From Carposina sasakii (lineage: Eukaryota; Arthropoda; Insecta; Lepidoptera; Carposinidae), in contig CP053167.1 of assembly GCA_014607495.2 (NCBI GenBank), positions 9,796,001 to 9,860,000 of the forward strand: a DNA stretch of 64,000 nucleotides, written 5' to 3'. The notes below the pieces were generated by a model. It was not told the DNA's origin and made no database searches. It was given only the letters and a program-made list of their open reading frames with translations. Below are positions 25,320 through 37,892 of this stretch, one piece after another. The position numbers were made by a program, and so were the translations under genes. Positions within the stretch are counted from its first letter, which is position 1, and each line of letters begins with the position of its first letter.

Positions 25320-26060
25320 TATATAATTAATTTTATTATACTAATCAAGTTTCGATATATCACATATTTTTACATTCCTATTTGCCAGTACTGCATTTAT
25401 ATATGCCACATTGTAATTTAATACATTATGGATATATAGTCGCAGTAGTCACCAGTTAGACTAATAAGTTCTACATGGTAAGGGGTAAGCCTACCGCCGC
25501 TTATTACTGACAAATTAATACTTAAAAGATCTCATGTTGACGTGAACCAATTATTATGTATTTTATTTAATATTATATTTATTATAATATAACGATATAC
25601 ATACGCTTTAGTATGCTAGTACGCGCCATATATTACACTTTTTGCTCAAGTCGCCAAAGAGGTTGATATTAAAGTCAAGATTAATAACTAAATATATTTA
25701 TAGATTTACTTTTATGTATCCGAATAAAACAAAATGTAACAATACGTAAATATTAAAGTCATAGCGAACTAATCGTACGCCCTTTTCACCATATAAGGTC
25801 GTCATATGCAAAAATCTAATTATAGGGCATATGTTTTCTTTTATACACGAAATCCATGAAGTGCTTGTATTAAGGAATCTCATTTTTACATTATATGAAA
25901 TAAAAAAATGTATTTAACTATGTTATAACTTTATATTAGTCTCGCTCATTTGTATAAGGTAAGAGCGGGACACCAAGATAGGAGCGAAATATAATTATAT
26001 TATTACAATCGATTTTGTAATAATTTACTTAATTATTTACGGCTGGCGTTCATCTATTGA
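25320..26060. other. Unassigned intergenic sequence
   Basis: AT-rich with no clear feature. GGGCATATGTTTTC-type short frames are not gene-like. Confidence 0.4.
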
Positions 26061-26081
26061 CATGGTAAACGGCACAACAAT

Positions 26082-26325
26082 CAGCCTATTGCAGTCCACT
26101 GCTGGACGTAGGCCTCCACCAGGGCACGCCACAAGGCTAACTACTGCCAGAGTGGGGGGCTTTTTGTCCCTATGGTCCATTAGTGACCGCAGTGTGATTT
26201 TCCGACTATGTTTTCAACATGGGAGGCGCTGCTGCTCTCCTCCCGTAATCGTCTTTTACCATATCCACGGGCAGACATGGGGTGGTGCTATTGTATTCTG
26301 CCGACACCATACGTTACATTAATTT
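26082..26325 (+). repeat. F4 retroposon-like repeat
   Basis: CAGCCTATTGCAGTCCACTG to ATGGGGTGGTGCTATTGTAT; near full length. Confidence 0.8.
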
Positions 26326-26411
26326 AGTCCTCACAGAAATCATATTTCTTTTGATATATGCACATTATGAAGACATAACGAAGTACCTACTAGAGTGCGT
26401 TTTACCAAGTA

Positions 26412-26555
26412 ATCATCATCAACATTATCATCATCATCATTATCATCATCATCATTATCATCATCATCATCATTATCATTATCATAGTCATTATCATCAT
26501 TATTATCATCATCATTATCATAATCATCATTATCATCATAATCATCATCATCAGC
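26412..26555. repeat. (ATC)n / TTATCATCATCA microsatellite
   Basis: About 145 bp of compound CAT/TTATCATCATCA repeat, running directly into another F4 piece. Confidence 0.95.
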
Positions 26556-26655
26556 CTATTGCTGCCTACCTCTCGGAAACCCTTAATCGCCTCGTACGAT
26601 ACCCACGGGCAGTCATGGAGTGGTACGAATTCTACTCTGCCGGAAAAACGCGGCC
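26556..26655 (+). repeat. F4 repeat, internally deleted
   Basis: CAGCCTATTGC joined directly to GGAAACCCTTAATCGCCTCG and GTGGTACGAATTCTACTCTG. Confidence 0.7.
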
Positions 26656-26664
26656 AAGTATAAT

Positions 26665-26873
26665 GATGGCGCTAGTTACTTTGTGTGTGATTACATTATC
26701 TGTGTAACTGCATACAAATAAATGTTGCTTCCGAAATAATGCACGGGGAGTTCTATAAAATGGACTCTATTGTCCGTTTCATAGAATGGTTCCTATGCCT
26801 GATTTCGGAACTAACATTTTTTGTATGCAGTGAAACAGAAAATGTTGTAATACACATAGTAACTAGCGCCATC
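26665..26873. mobile_element. Foldback MITE P15
   Basis: Starts GATGGCGCTAGTTACT and ends AGTAACTAGCGCCATC. Arms continue inward (TGCATACAAA, CCGAAAT, CTATAAAATGGACTCTA). Confidence 0.8.
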
Positions 26874-27128
26874 ATCCATTTGAACTTTACGGCGAAACGC
26901 ACTATACCTCTGAATTTAAGGTGTGAAGATTGTTTTTTAATGACGTGCCAATAGATGAGCGCCACGGTTTACTAATAGGCGTATTTTTTATTCACTAGTC
27001 AAAGAGTTATATGTAATGGTTCTTAGATGTATTTTTATTTTGTCGGATATGTTTAATTTTCTGATGTAATAAGTTTATATTAAAATTTTCCTAGTAAGGG
27101 CTCAAGAAACATTCATGCGACCTTTATA

Positions 27129-27556
27129 CAGGGTGTAACAAAAGTGGTTTGTTGGGCGAAATATTATGAAAATAGCCCAATATACAAAATATTCACAAAA
27201 TTTTAGCCTTGATATACAGGATGTAACAGAAAGGGTATGTTAAGCAAAAAGCTATGTAAATAGCCCACTATAGAGAACCTGTTTCCAAAATTTAAGACTT
27301 AAAATACCATGTTTATTTTTCAAGATTCTATGAACATTATTTAGGAATTCTCCATACTATGTGAAAAAATAAAGATGTTATTTCGAGTCTGCAATTTTGT
27401 GGGTAGGTTCCTTTTAATGAGCTATTTACGTAGCTTTTCGCTTAACATACCCTTTTTGTTACACCTTGTATAATTTAAAATTTTTGGAAAAAAACATCTC
27501 ATTTCGAGTTTTACATTTTGTGAATAGGTAGGCTATTATATTTCTGTTACGCCCTG
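27129..27556. mobile_element. MITE P1, outer copy interrupted by P1
   Basis: Outer left 27129-27216 and outer right 27469-27556 form one decayed P1; termini CAGGGTGTAACAAAAG and CTGTTACGCCCTG. Confidence 0.75.
27217..27468. mobile_element. MITE P1 nested in P1
   Basis: CAGGATGTAACAGAAAGGGT to CCTTTTTGTTACACCTTG, flanked by TA inside the outer copy. Confidence 0.8.
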
Positions 27557-27940
27557 TATAAATCTAATTATTCGAAGTCTGCTATTAGAAAGTTAAAATT
27601 AATTAGCCTTTACTAGTTAATATTCTTCCAGTAATTAAGGTTCTTTTTAATCTTCAAAGTTGATGAAATTAATAACTCGAATAAACTCTAAATTATGTAA
27701 ACCTTCTCATATACATTTTAGTTATTAATTATTATGTATAAAAAATATAACCAACATATGAAAACTACAATATTTTAATTAATATTTTGCACATACTCGT
27801 ACTACTCATATCAAGCTATAAGCACACAGTAATTTAATTATATTTTTAAGAACGCACCTTTGGTAGATTTTAAACATGATATAGTCGGCGTCACGTAAAG
27901 AAAAATCAGAAAAGTCTGTCTTTATAATAATACCTATATA

Positions 27941-28200
27941 CAGGGTGTAACAAAAAGGGTATGTTAAGCGAAAAGCTATGTAAATAGCCCACTATAGAGA
28001 ACCTATCCACAAAATTTGAGCCTCGAAATTACGTTTTTATTTTTCAAGATTGTATGAAAATTCCTGAGATATTTAAAAATTCTCCATACTATAGGGAAAA
28101 ATAAACATGTGATTTCGGGTCGCAAATTTTGTGGATAGGTTCTCTACAGTGGGCTGTTTACATAGCTTTTCGCTTAACATACCCTTTTTGTTACACCCTG
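27941..28200. mobile_element. MITE P1, best preserved copy
   Basis: CAGGGTGTAACAAAAAGGGT to its near-exact inverse; flanks TATA on both sides. Arms of about 120 bp pair almost throughout. Confidence 0.9.
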
Positions 28201-28951
28201 TATACGTACGTACAGTGCGAAAGAGGCTATTTGACTTAGGATTGGTTTATATATATATCGAGCTTTTGCCTTTTCTGTCGCTTCGAATTGGGTGCGTAGA
28301 CTATCTTTTCGCATTGCTTTGGTCGTTTCGTTCGTTGTCGTCATCCTGCCAATGGCAGTTAGTCTTCATCACGTGACATAACGACGGCGTGAAAATTATG
28401 GTTTCCTATTGGAGCAAACGATTGACGAACCTCTATCGTTTTTATCGAGATGTAATGATACTCTGTCTAAGCCATCTGACATGTTATTTACTAGAGCGAG
28501 ACAGACGGCTTCGCTAACTTAGTGCTCTAATGCTTTCGCATCAAGGATTCCACATATCTCTCTCTCTCCCTCTAGCAAATGAAGGTTCTGTGCGACGGAA
28601 AAAGACGAAAGCGCGTTGAAAAGTGTAGTTCATTCTTTAGGTTTCTTTACTTGTTTTGTACTATACAAGTCGCCAACCGGTTACTTCTGACACGCTAAAT
28701 ACCTATAGTTATCTAAAATTAATTTATCGCAAGCAACCATGAACACGCACCAAAAAATTTATATCGATTTCTGTTATGGCACGTAGTTTGTAGCTAAATA
28801 AGAAATATACACAGTTTGCACAAAAACAGTGACCGAACTCTCTACAAAGTATACCAAAGTTGTGAGGCGACAATAAAATTTACTTTTTCTAATGATAACA
28901 TCTTCCAATTCATGTTTTTTTTTAAACCTGTCTTGTATATTGTAAATTATG
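28201..28951. other. Unassigned, less AT-biased intergenic sequence
   Basis: No repeat family recognised. Contains CACGTGAC at 28370 and CG-richer patches at 28260-28400 and 28600-28690; possibly regulatory, with no exon I can support. Confidence 0.35.
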
Positions 28952-29213
28952 AATTGAGGCCACCAGAACCAGAGTGGCCCAAATACAAAATACGAATATG
29001 TGGATATATGCCAAAATACTATGCTCTATTAATATTTTAATAAGAATCAAGATGCCACAACATATTTTTTTTACGTCATCTATGATTGTTTACTGAAATT
29101 ACCTTTGAGCCACTCTGGCTTTGAGCTTGGGGGTTTGAAAGGGGCATTGTCGTGCTTAACTAATATTTTCACAAATTGTGGTTTGGGCCGCTCTGGTTCT
29201 GGTGGCCTCAATT
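28952..29213. mobile_element. MITE with 28-bp inverted ends (P11)
   Basis: AATTGAGGCCACCAGAACCA plus GAGTGGCCC at the left, inverse at 29183-29213. No coding capacity. Confidence 0.8.
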
Positions 29214-30117
29214 GTACTTCGAAAAAAAAAACATTAGTTTATTGTATGAGTTCTTAGTGATAATTGAGTCAAAATTGGAACAATGAGTGCCAACGCTTAG
29301 GTACCTACATTATATTTTGCGAATAAATTATTGGCATTACTAGATTTTAAGCTGTACTACATTGAAATTATGCTGACTTTAGTTTACAAGATTGTTACAA
29401 ACGTTGTATAGGTATTTGTAATTTTTCCTTTTGTTTTAGTGGAACAAAGACACATTTAACAACCTATGTCGATATTATGAAGAATATTTCATTGTGATAT
29501 CGTGATAGGTATAGTAACACCTTGAGAATGACCTTTCATTTAACTAGATTAGGTTCCAAATTAACTTATCTTAACGCACATTACGTTAAATACTTGGCAC
29601 GAACGTAGAGCGCTGGGACGCCATGTCATCTCTTTCACACTAACACAAGTTTGGTAAGAGAGCGAAACTTCTGTGCCGGTATCTGTATCTACCCTCAGTT
29701 TGTGTGAGTGTTTGTACTTTGAATGTTGTAAACCTACGGATATCTTAGTTTAAGGCTCAATATTTGGAGATATTTTTATTTTGCATTTTTTTATTAAACT
29801 CTTGCTAAATTGTGATGTGTTTTATTTAGTTACGTCTTTTGAATAGTCTTTCAATAAACTTAAAATTACAATATTCTCTCTTAATCCGGTGTTCATCAAA
29901 ATGAGGATTTCATGTTAAAATTTATTGAATAAATAATTGGAATTCTCTAAATTTGATCGATTGTGTTTAGGAATGTTAAATCGACTATCAAGGTAGATAA
30001 TCTGGAAAATATCCTCGAATAGCGGAATAAAGGAGTTCTTTATACCTACGTTGAAGATAGCGGAGGCAGATTCACTATATCTGTGTCTTATTGGTTCTCT
30101 AGAGGTGCCGTCCACGC
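29214..30117. other. Unassigned intergenic sequence
   Basis: AATAAA at about 29850; GAGAGCGAAACTTC-containing patch at 29640-29680. No supported gene. Confidence 0.35.
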
Positions 30118-30119
30118 TT

Positions 30120-30385
30120 ATTTGCTTCCTGGCACTAGGCGTAGCGCTAATGTCGGCATGCTAAGAAAATCTGCCGGCGGTAGGAAATATTTTGATCGAT
30201 CAACAACTAGCTCATAACCTGAGAGAACGCCCATGAGTTGCTTAGTTGACTTACGACATGCACGGAAGGAGATGCAGCTAATGACAATGTATTCTAGTAA
30301 AACCCGCATCAGCACAGGCTCATAATCAATGCGATCTATCTTAAAACAATCGCGTAGTAGACAATCAAGACAATGTTGTCTCATT
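30120..30385 (-). repeat. F5 dispersed repeat
   Basis: TAGCTCATAACCTGAGAGAA, TTGACTTACGACATGCACGG and AAGGAGATGCAGCTAATGAC, the core of the F5 family. Confidence 0.65.
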
Positions 30386-30596
30386 CATGTCCAATTGAGT
30401 TCCAATTGACTTGGCCAACGCAGCGAGTGTCAAGGGCTCTCCATAGTTTCCATGTGTAACACTTCAATTAGGTAGGTACATTCGTTCGGAGTAATTGGGT
30501 GGACTTCAGGATTCAATTGGTAATGCGTTATTTGTTTAATGCACTCTATTATTCATTGATGATATAGCAGAAATAACGAAGAGCTTTTATAATACT

Positions 30597-31003
30597 GGGT
30601 TTAACAAAAGGGGTAGGTATGTTTTCTTGAGACTGGTGATGTCTATTTTTTACCTGAATGCGGCAAAAGGAGGGTTATGTATCCCGAGTTATGTAGTGTG
30701 GGTAACTTCAACTTTTTAAAGGCTCCGTCGATTATCGACGATTCTGCCAAAGTCAGAGTTAAACAGGGAAGACACAGTGCGGTAAAAAAAACAATATTAT
30801 AACTACTTGCCGACAAGGGGCTCGTTTGTAGTATTTCTTTGACATGCATGCTCTATGGCTAGAGCTTAAACGACTTGTCACACTTGAACTTGAGGTATCA
30901 TTAGTAAAGTGTCTAATTTTGTAGATAGGTTCTCTATAAGTAGTGGATTTTTTTCATAGCACATCGCTAGGCATACGATACTTATGTTAGACCCCGTATA
31001 ATA
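30597..31003. mobile_element. MITE P1, decayed with unrelated middle
   Basis: Left end GGGTTTAACAAAAGGGGTAG; right end ATAGGTTCTCTATAAG to TTATGTTAGACCCCG. The middle does not match P1. Confidence 0.5.
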
Positions 31004-31619
31004 TAGATACCATAGGCATATAAAGGTACGGACGCTAGCTATAAGATTTACTCGCGGAAAACTATTATAGGTAAAAGTTACATAACACAACCGACCTATT
31101 TAGAGAGATTAGTAAGTTAGCTGACAGCAAAAAAATTAGAACCGAAGACGGAGGTCTATCTGGCAGGGATGTGATATATTGCCTCCCAACTCCATATTGG
31201 ATACAAACGTGCGATGAAATACGACATACGCTGCGATAATAGTATGTACGTAATGTAGGTAGGTAAAGTTATCGAAAAATATTCTCCAATAGAAAAGAAA
31301 AGATCTTACTGCGTTTGTTTAATTACGTGATGAAGCTGATGCTTAGTATGGTAAGAGTAGGTACAACACCATAATCAAATAGGTAGACCCAAGAATTCAA
31401 ACCAATTCCCGAAAGCCATTGTGTGCACAAATCGGAACCATTCTGATTATTTTGACCGTTCCCAAATTAATTCGTCCGTGTAATGTCCGACCAGCCGCTA
31501 ATTAGTGCTGTCTCGCTTTATCAGTTAGGTTGGCAAGGGACACACTAACCCTAATGTTAAACGCTGCGCAGATACGTCTCATAACGTTAGCAAATCACAG
31601 CAACATTTATCCCTTAAGG

Positions 31620-31885
31620 TCTTTGTGGTAAGGGCCGATCCCCTTATTATGTTAGTAGCCATACATATATTACGTCACAGGTTAAGGGGGTGGGAGGTAA
31701 ATTTCTTGACGTCACATTTTCATTCAATAATCTCTAAATATAAATTTACAAAAAAAGCTAAAGGTGACGTCACACTAGGGAGGGGGGGGAGGTTGTCTCA
31801 CAAATGTGACCAGCTGTGACAAGGAGGGGGAGAAGGGCAAAAATCATGAAATTCGTATGACGAAATTTATGGATGACCCCTTATC
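31620..31885. repeat. Dispersed repeat with paired TGACGTCA-like motifs
   Basis: CTTGACGTCACATTTTC and AAGGTGACGTCACACTAG, then a G-rich run and TATGGATGACCCCTTA. Looks like a retroposon-type repeat; identity uncertain. Confidence 0.4.
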
Positions 31886-31899
31886 TGGAAGCAATGCCT

Positions 31900-32295
31900 A
31901 TACTGATGCGGGGCTTCACTAGAATACGTCAGCTCATCAGCTGCATCTCCTTCCTTGCATGTCGTAAGAGTAGACTAAGGATTTCTGAAGCGATGAGCTA
32001 GAAATAGCCATTAATCTTTTACATTTTGCACCTCTATGCTACACGATGCTGTACTTATCTCATTTTGGGAACACTATATTATTAATCAACGATGTGCGAA
32101 TTAAATCTAACTATACAATCGATGAGCCTCTCCTTACCTATGAAATATCCGATAATGCTATCTTGAAGCAATGCCTGATGCGAGCTGCACTAGAATACAT
32201 CAGCTGCATCTCTTTCCGTGCATGTCGTAAGAGTAGACTAAAGAATTCAGGCGCGTTCTTTCAAGCGATGAACTAGCAACCTGTCACTGATACTA
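31900..32295 (+). repeat. Two F5 repeat copies
   Basis: Copies at 31905-32010 and 32165-32295 share CATCAGCTGCATCTC, TTCC-TGCATGTCGTAAGAG and GCGATGA-CTAGCAAC. Confidence 0.65.
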
Positions 32296-34135
32296 CTATG
32301 CAGAACGAGGCTATAGGCTCTCCGTGACGCAGTTCTGACCACCACATTTTGGGACCACAGCCGCGTATGTTATGTTTTATCTGTGCAATCGACGTAAGCC
32401 TCCATACACGAAATATCCGAGAATGTGATAAAGAATGAACACAATCCGCCGCAGTTCATCTATCCATGTGTACATTAATATAAGTCCCGTGAGGAAGGAT
32501 GTGTGCTAATCTCACGCCGGCCAATGTCACGTCAATCAGACTCCATGTGACTGATTGTGGACTTTGCCCGATCTACCTACGTAACAGAATAGTTCCCGTG
32601 GACGAATTTCAGAACGAACTTTTTTGTATCAGGACAAAGACATACTTAGATAGTAACAGTAAAAACTAGTTCCGTTTTTTTGAAGAATGTTTTGGTAAAA
32701 GGCACTCTTAGAGGTCAGCCTTCCTATTATGAAAAAGATGTGTGTTGTGGTAGATGATCCATTGGCGTAGTTGGTAGGGACTGAGTTCTCCCGGTAAGTG
32801 CAAATATGATGAATATCGATGTTTGTTTCAAGGATGTTTATAATATAACTATCTATACATTAATATAGGTACCGTTGCTTAACCTGCCCACGACACAAGA
32901 CCTTAGGGATCTTACTGTGGGAATAGGTTAATGTGTTGTGAAATGTGTACCTAAATATGTATTTAGGTATGTGTACCTATGTAATTTGCACACGTCTGTC
33001 TAGCCTCCTTGTATTGACGCCAGGGGAGACTATGTCTGTCTATATTATCTGTATGCTGTATGTCATGTACCTATGTGTATAATACATATATTTCCACCTG
33101 ACCATACTAAGTGGAGCCTTATAATAAATTTGACACATGAAAACCCTCGTTCCGTCATAGTAATATGATACGTGCAGTAATACATCTGAAGCTGAAAAAT
33201 AGGGGCGAATCAGCGGCTCGGCTACTCAGTGCGGAACCCAACAAATTGGGTTCATTTGTCACTTAACTACATCATTTTACCAGAGACAATGTGTGAAGAT
33301 AGAATACTACTAGGTACTGGTGAAGTCGAGAAGGAATATGAAATAGGCTATTAAATTGCTCCGAAATCTGTAAATACAGAAAAACAAAAGGGATCGAAGA
33401 TATTGTCTTGAAAAACAAGCAAGTTTTTGTTATTCAAGCCTGGAGGTTCTTATACCAAAATTAGACCAAGAATATGTAGCTAAACTACATATCGAATCTA
33501 ATATACATAATCTATGTTCTATAAGTACCTAACATATAAAATCCTTTGTCCTGAATGTCTGAGAATCAACGCACCGCCTAAACCGCTGTTCTTAGAGACC
33601 GGAAAGTTGGAGGGAATTCTAGAGTTATAAGGAAGTTGTGGGCGGCCGCTTATCTTAATATATTACTAATATCTGTCTAAATATTTCATACAGGCGTACC
33701 CACCTACTACATAGGTAATCTCTATCTATTGTGTAAGTTCCAAACACACCTCTTTCGCCTCGTCCACATTCATCCTACTTTACTTTACTTTATTCTTTAT
33801 TGTACACACAGAAACATAAATGATAATATTAAAAAGATAATATATATCCTACTTACAAAAATTCCTAATTCATATATCTCCGGTAAATAATTTAAATTAT
33901 CAGCGAGGGTTTACCAAAGTTTTCCGAAAAAAAAGGACTTCGGAAAACAAGGAATATTATTTAGTAACATCTGTCTCCCACTATCTCAATTTATATCTAT
34001 GGATCGATCTCAACCATGATGACAACCATATAAAATGCTATGAGCCCAAAGGTCAGTAGCCTCCAACTGCCTCCAAGAGTGATATCAAAAGAACAAGAGG
34101 GGGAAAGAGTCCCATATTGGTGATAGGTATCACTT
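32296..34135. other. Unassigned intergenic sequence
   Basis: No gene seen. Includes an antisense LINE-like tail at 33775-33850 (TTTACTTTACTTTATTCTTT) and GTGGGCGGCCGCTTA at 33638. Confidence 0.35.
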
Positions 34136-34139
34136 TTAC

Positions 34140-34240
34140 GGTCGTTTGAGCTGATGCGGAGCTTCACTATATTACTAGAATAGGTACATCAGCTGCATCT
34201 CCTTCCATGCATATCTAAGGAACTCGGGCATTCTCTGTTC
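34140..34240 (+). repeat. F5 repeat fragment
   Basis: GAGCTGATGCGGAGCTTCAC, then GTACATCAGCTGCATCTCCT. Confidence 0.6.
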
Positions 34241-34392
34241 ATTTACTTCTGTCTCCGCTATGCTATTGTGGAATCTCCTTTATGATCTTGCAGATCAATA
34301 CAGGCAATACAGCCGTGTGTATCTTCATATTCATCTGGGGACACCTACAAAAAAAAAAATTGCTTCCGCATTATTTAGCAAATTATTTACTA

Positions 34393-35187
34393 CTAGTGGA
34401 CGCCCGCGACTCCGTCCGCGTGGACTACAGAAAAAATAAAAAGTAGCCTATATGTTAAGTGTAAAAAGTAGCCTATATGTTATCGCGGTTGTCGTAAAAA
34501 ATTAATTCACGTTTGTCCCCTTCCCGTGGGAATTTCGGAAAATCCGTTCCCAGTGCTTCCTCGGGGTCCCAAATAAACATATATGCTCAACTTCAGATTC
34601 ACATGTTTAACCGTTTTCGTAAAAAATAAATAATTCCCGTTGGTCTCCTTCCCGTGGGAATTTCGGGAAATCCGTTCTAGTGTTTCCTCGCAGTCCCTAA
34701 TGAACATATATGCCCAATTTCAGCTTCATATGTATAGCGGTTTTCGTAAAAACTATGAATTCCCGTTTGTCCCCTTCCCGTGGGAATTTCGGGAAATCCG
34801 TTTTTAGTCCTCCCTCGCTGTCCCCAATGAACATATATGCCCGATTTCAGCTTCATATGTATAGCGGTTTTCGTAAAAACTATGAATTCCCGTTTGTCCC
34901 CTTCCCGTGGGAATTTCGGGAAATCCGTTTTTAGTCCTCCCTCGCTGTCCCCAATGAACATATATGCCCGATTTCAGCTTCATATGTATAGCGGTTTTCG
35001 TAAAAAATATAGAATTCCCGTTGGTCGCCTTCCCGTGGGAATATCGGGAAATTCTTATAGCCTATGTTCATCCAGGTCCAATAAGGATTCTAACGGTGAA
35101 AGAATTTTTGAAATCGGTCCAGTAGTTTTTGAGCCTATTCATTACAACCAAACAAACAAAGTTTTCCTCTTTATAATATTATGTAGA
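34393..35187 (-). mobile_element. Second copy of minisatellite-bearing Helitron
   Basis: 3' end CTAG at 34393 after GACGCCCGCGACTCCGTCCG; lower-strand 5' end TCTACATAATATTATAAAGA at 35187. The inner 667 bp match 5864-6530 with only a few differences, but 34397-34515 is a different 3' module, itself containing a short duplication of AAAAAGTAGCCTATATGTTA. Confidence 0.85.
34519..35045. repeat. 127-bp minisatellite, second locus
   Basis: Same unit and order as 5862-6390; AATGAACATATATGCC at 34699, 34826 and 34953. Confidence 0.9.
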
Positions 35188-35602
35188 TAAAGTTAGAGAG
35201 AAAAGAATGCGGAATGTTACTTTATATAACATTGAACATAATGGACTTATACACATAGAACTTTAGTTTTGGTTCCATCATTTTGATCTTTCAGTACAAA
35301 ACGTTCAATCCGCTATAAACGGAACAATCAACCAGCTCGCACTACAAAAGGTGTCGCGATGAATACGGAAAACGGGCTACTAGGTCGTTCTCAAAGGAGG
35401 CTGAATACCTGAGCTTGTTTGTAGGCTCTATGTATGTATGTAGAGTTTATATAACCTACGGTTCTACCCCGCGACTACCTCTAAAAAAACTGGTAATATC
35501 CCTGAATTTTCCGATACGGTAAATTAATTAGCTTAGTAGGAAGGACAGAACAACTCGGCTATCTCATATTTCATCCATACGCGTCTGGTCGTTATGTCGT
35601 GT

Positions 35603-35835
35603 GGTCATCATCATCTTCCTGCCCTGATCCCATTTTTTATGGGGTTGGCGCAATATGGTTTCATTCGAAACTCGATTTGGCATTTGTCGCGACGCCCAAC
35701 GTCCAAGGACATAGCTAAATGTCAATTTCATATCAACATCTATAGAATACGCGAAAAGTGGGTGTGTAAGCACAACTCTATCCAGTCGCCTTGGGGGACG
35801 ATAGGCGTGACCTTTATGTATGTATGTATAAAATA
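35603..35835. repeat. Dispersed repeat with (TATG)n tail
   Basis: TCTTCCTGCCCTGATCCCAT, TATGGGGTTGGCGCAATATG, and CTTGGGGGACGATAGGCGTG before the microsatellite. A layout often seen in lepidopteran repeats. Confidence 0.55.
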
Positions 35836-36000
35836 CCCATGGTATAAATTCAGGCCCTAACTGAGACCAAACCTACACCGTCTGATTTGAAGGAATCAAC
35901 TACACTACTATTGAGGGAGAATGCAAAAAAGTATAAGTATAGCAGAAACGTATAAGTGAAAACATACGTACATACACACATGTTCCTAACAGGGATAATA

Positions 36001-36852
36001 GTCCGGGAGGTAGCGTTGCATTTTACAAAATAATTTCTGGTCGATTGATTAATGTCATAACGTACTTTTCATGGATAGTCATTGAGTAACTCAAACGTCA
36101 GCAGCTCCAGTAAGGGTGGGGAGAGAATTTCAAGTATGTCAAAAAAAATAAATCCAAAAATTATTTCTGTTCGTCCGAAAATTTGCACATCAGTAGTTTT
36201 AACAATAATAATAATTATAGAAACCGTCAACTGTGAAGAAAATGGCGGGTTGTACGTCAGCAGGTTATATATACCTATATTAAAAATAATTATTTTCATT
36301 TCATTTCCGGTCGAATGAAACTGATACAGGTTATTCTTTATGCTATAAAAATGATAAAAAAAAGCCTCAGCAGATCTATCGATAGGGGTAAAATCGTCAG
36401 CAAGGTTAATGCATACTCGGATTGAATACCTGCTCGGCACATATAATCCCCTTGCTGACGATTTTACCCCTATCGATAGATCTGCTGAGGCTTTTTTTTA
36501 TCATTTTTATAGCATAAAGAATAACCTGTATCAGTTTCATTCGACCGGAAATGAAATGAAAATAATTATTTTTAATATAGGTATATATAACCTGCTGACG
36601 TACAACCCGCCATTTTCTTCACAGCTGACGGTTTCTATAATTATTATTATTGTTAAAACTACTGATGTGCAAATTTTCGGACGAACAGAAATAATTTTTG
36701 GATTTTTTTTTTGACATTCTCTCCCCACTCGCCCCACCCTGAGTGCGCCTGCTGACGCTCAATTCAATTGATGTCCTCATCTAAACTATCAATTGCACTC
36801 AAAATCGATCGGCCTAAAATCACCATCAAAAATGCAACGCTACCTCCCGGAC
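36001..36852. mobile_element. Long-hairpin transposon with TA duplication (P7)
   Basis: Ends GTCCGGGAGGTAGCGTTGCA and its inverse, flanked by TA at 35999-36000 and 36853-36854. Arms 36001-36405 and 36450-36852 pair almost completely around a 44-nt loop. Identical inner blocks include CGATAGGGGTAAAATCGTCA. No coding sequence; the internal frames are arm shadows. Confidence 0.93.
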
Positions 36853-36864
36853 TATAACCAGAAA

Positions 36865-37005
36865 CTGCGGGATCACAAAGGAAATCCTACAGCCACGTTT
36901 AGCACAGAAGGCCAGGTGTAAAGTGACAAGTTGCTAGCTCCTGGGTTTTCTAAGTCGATTCTTAGGACATGCACGGAAGGAAGGAGATGCAACTGTTTAC
37001 CTGTA
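36865..37005 (-). repeat. F5 repeat fragment
   Basis: AACTGCGGGATCACAAAGGA, CACGTTTAGCACAGAAGGCC and CGATTCTTAGGACATGCACG. Confidence 0.6.
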
Positions 37006-37009
37006 GTTT

Positions 37010-37892
37010 AGTTTAGTTGATTTAATTTAGAGAAGTCGCGCATCTGCATCACAAATTGTTACTCAACAACAACCACATCTGGCCCCCTGGACTCCATAAT
37101 TTTTCTGTTTAGGTGATGTCAGACATAAATAAAAGTGTGTCACTATGCCCTAGTAGGCGGTAATGATGCTGGCCCGCATTCTTACCACTTACCAACTTAT
37201 CTAGCTGACGGAATACCGACGAACCTCACGCAGGACAGAGTTAATGAGGGGTTTCTATGATGTTTACAGCCCAGTGCTGCCACTCGATACTGGTAGGTCA
37301 GTTGGTATTATAGGGACATTACAGTACGAGATCGATCAACGTATACAACAGGAGAGTCGTCATCTTTAAGGAGTAAATGTAAGGCTTATTTCTCATGATA
37401 GGTCAGAATAGTTTCGAAGAACGTATGTTAGAAAAGATCTATAGTACACCTACACATTCCGTGTTTTTACAAAAGAATTTAAACTTATAAGTACTATAAA
37501 ATGTTCTTCTTTTCAAACTGTATCAAAATAAAAAAGCTTCAAATAAATAAGTCAGTATTTAACACTTAACTTGTTTGTCATTGTTAACAGGGGAGTAGGT
37601 ACCTATTATAATTAACAGACGTATTCATTCATTAGTTAATGTGACACTCAAGTTTGTTACTCGAAAGTTTTCTATTACAATGCACAGCTTCGCTTCTACA
37701 CAAATATGTTTACTCCAACGGTTTACTCTTTGGTTCTATTATACGCAGATACATGATACTCATATTATGTACTTAAAATTTCATTTGTAGATATAATGAA
37801 AATTGTTATTTCTAATTTTACTGTAGGAGTAGCGAATTTATTATAAACACAAGCTATCATAAATAAACCTAAATAAATTTATTATTCATGTC
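37010..37892. other. Unassigned intergenic sequence
   Basis: AT-rich; no supported feature. Confidence 0.4.

Noticed and set aside
26282..26707. 141-residue His/Tyr-rich frame
   Set aside because: It is the translation of the (ATC)n microsatellite and adjoining F4 repeat.
36069..36740. Paired frames on opposite strands around 36069-36740
   Set aside because: They are mirror images produced by the hairpin transposon arms, not genes.
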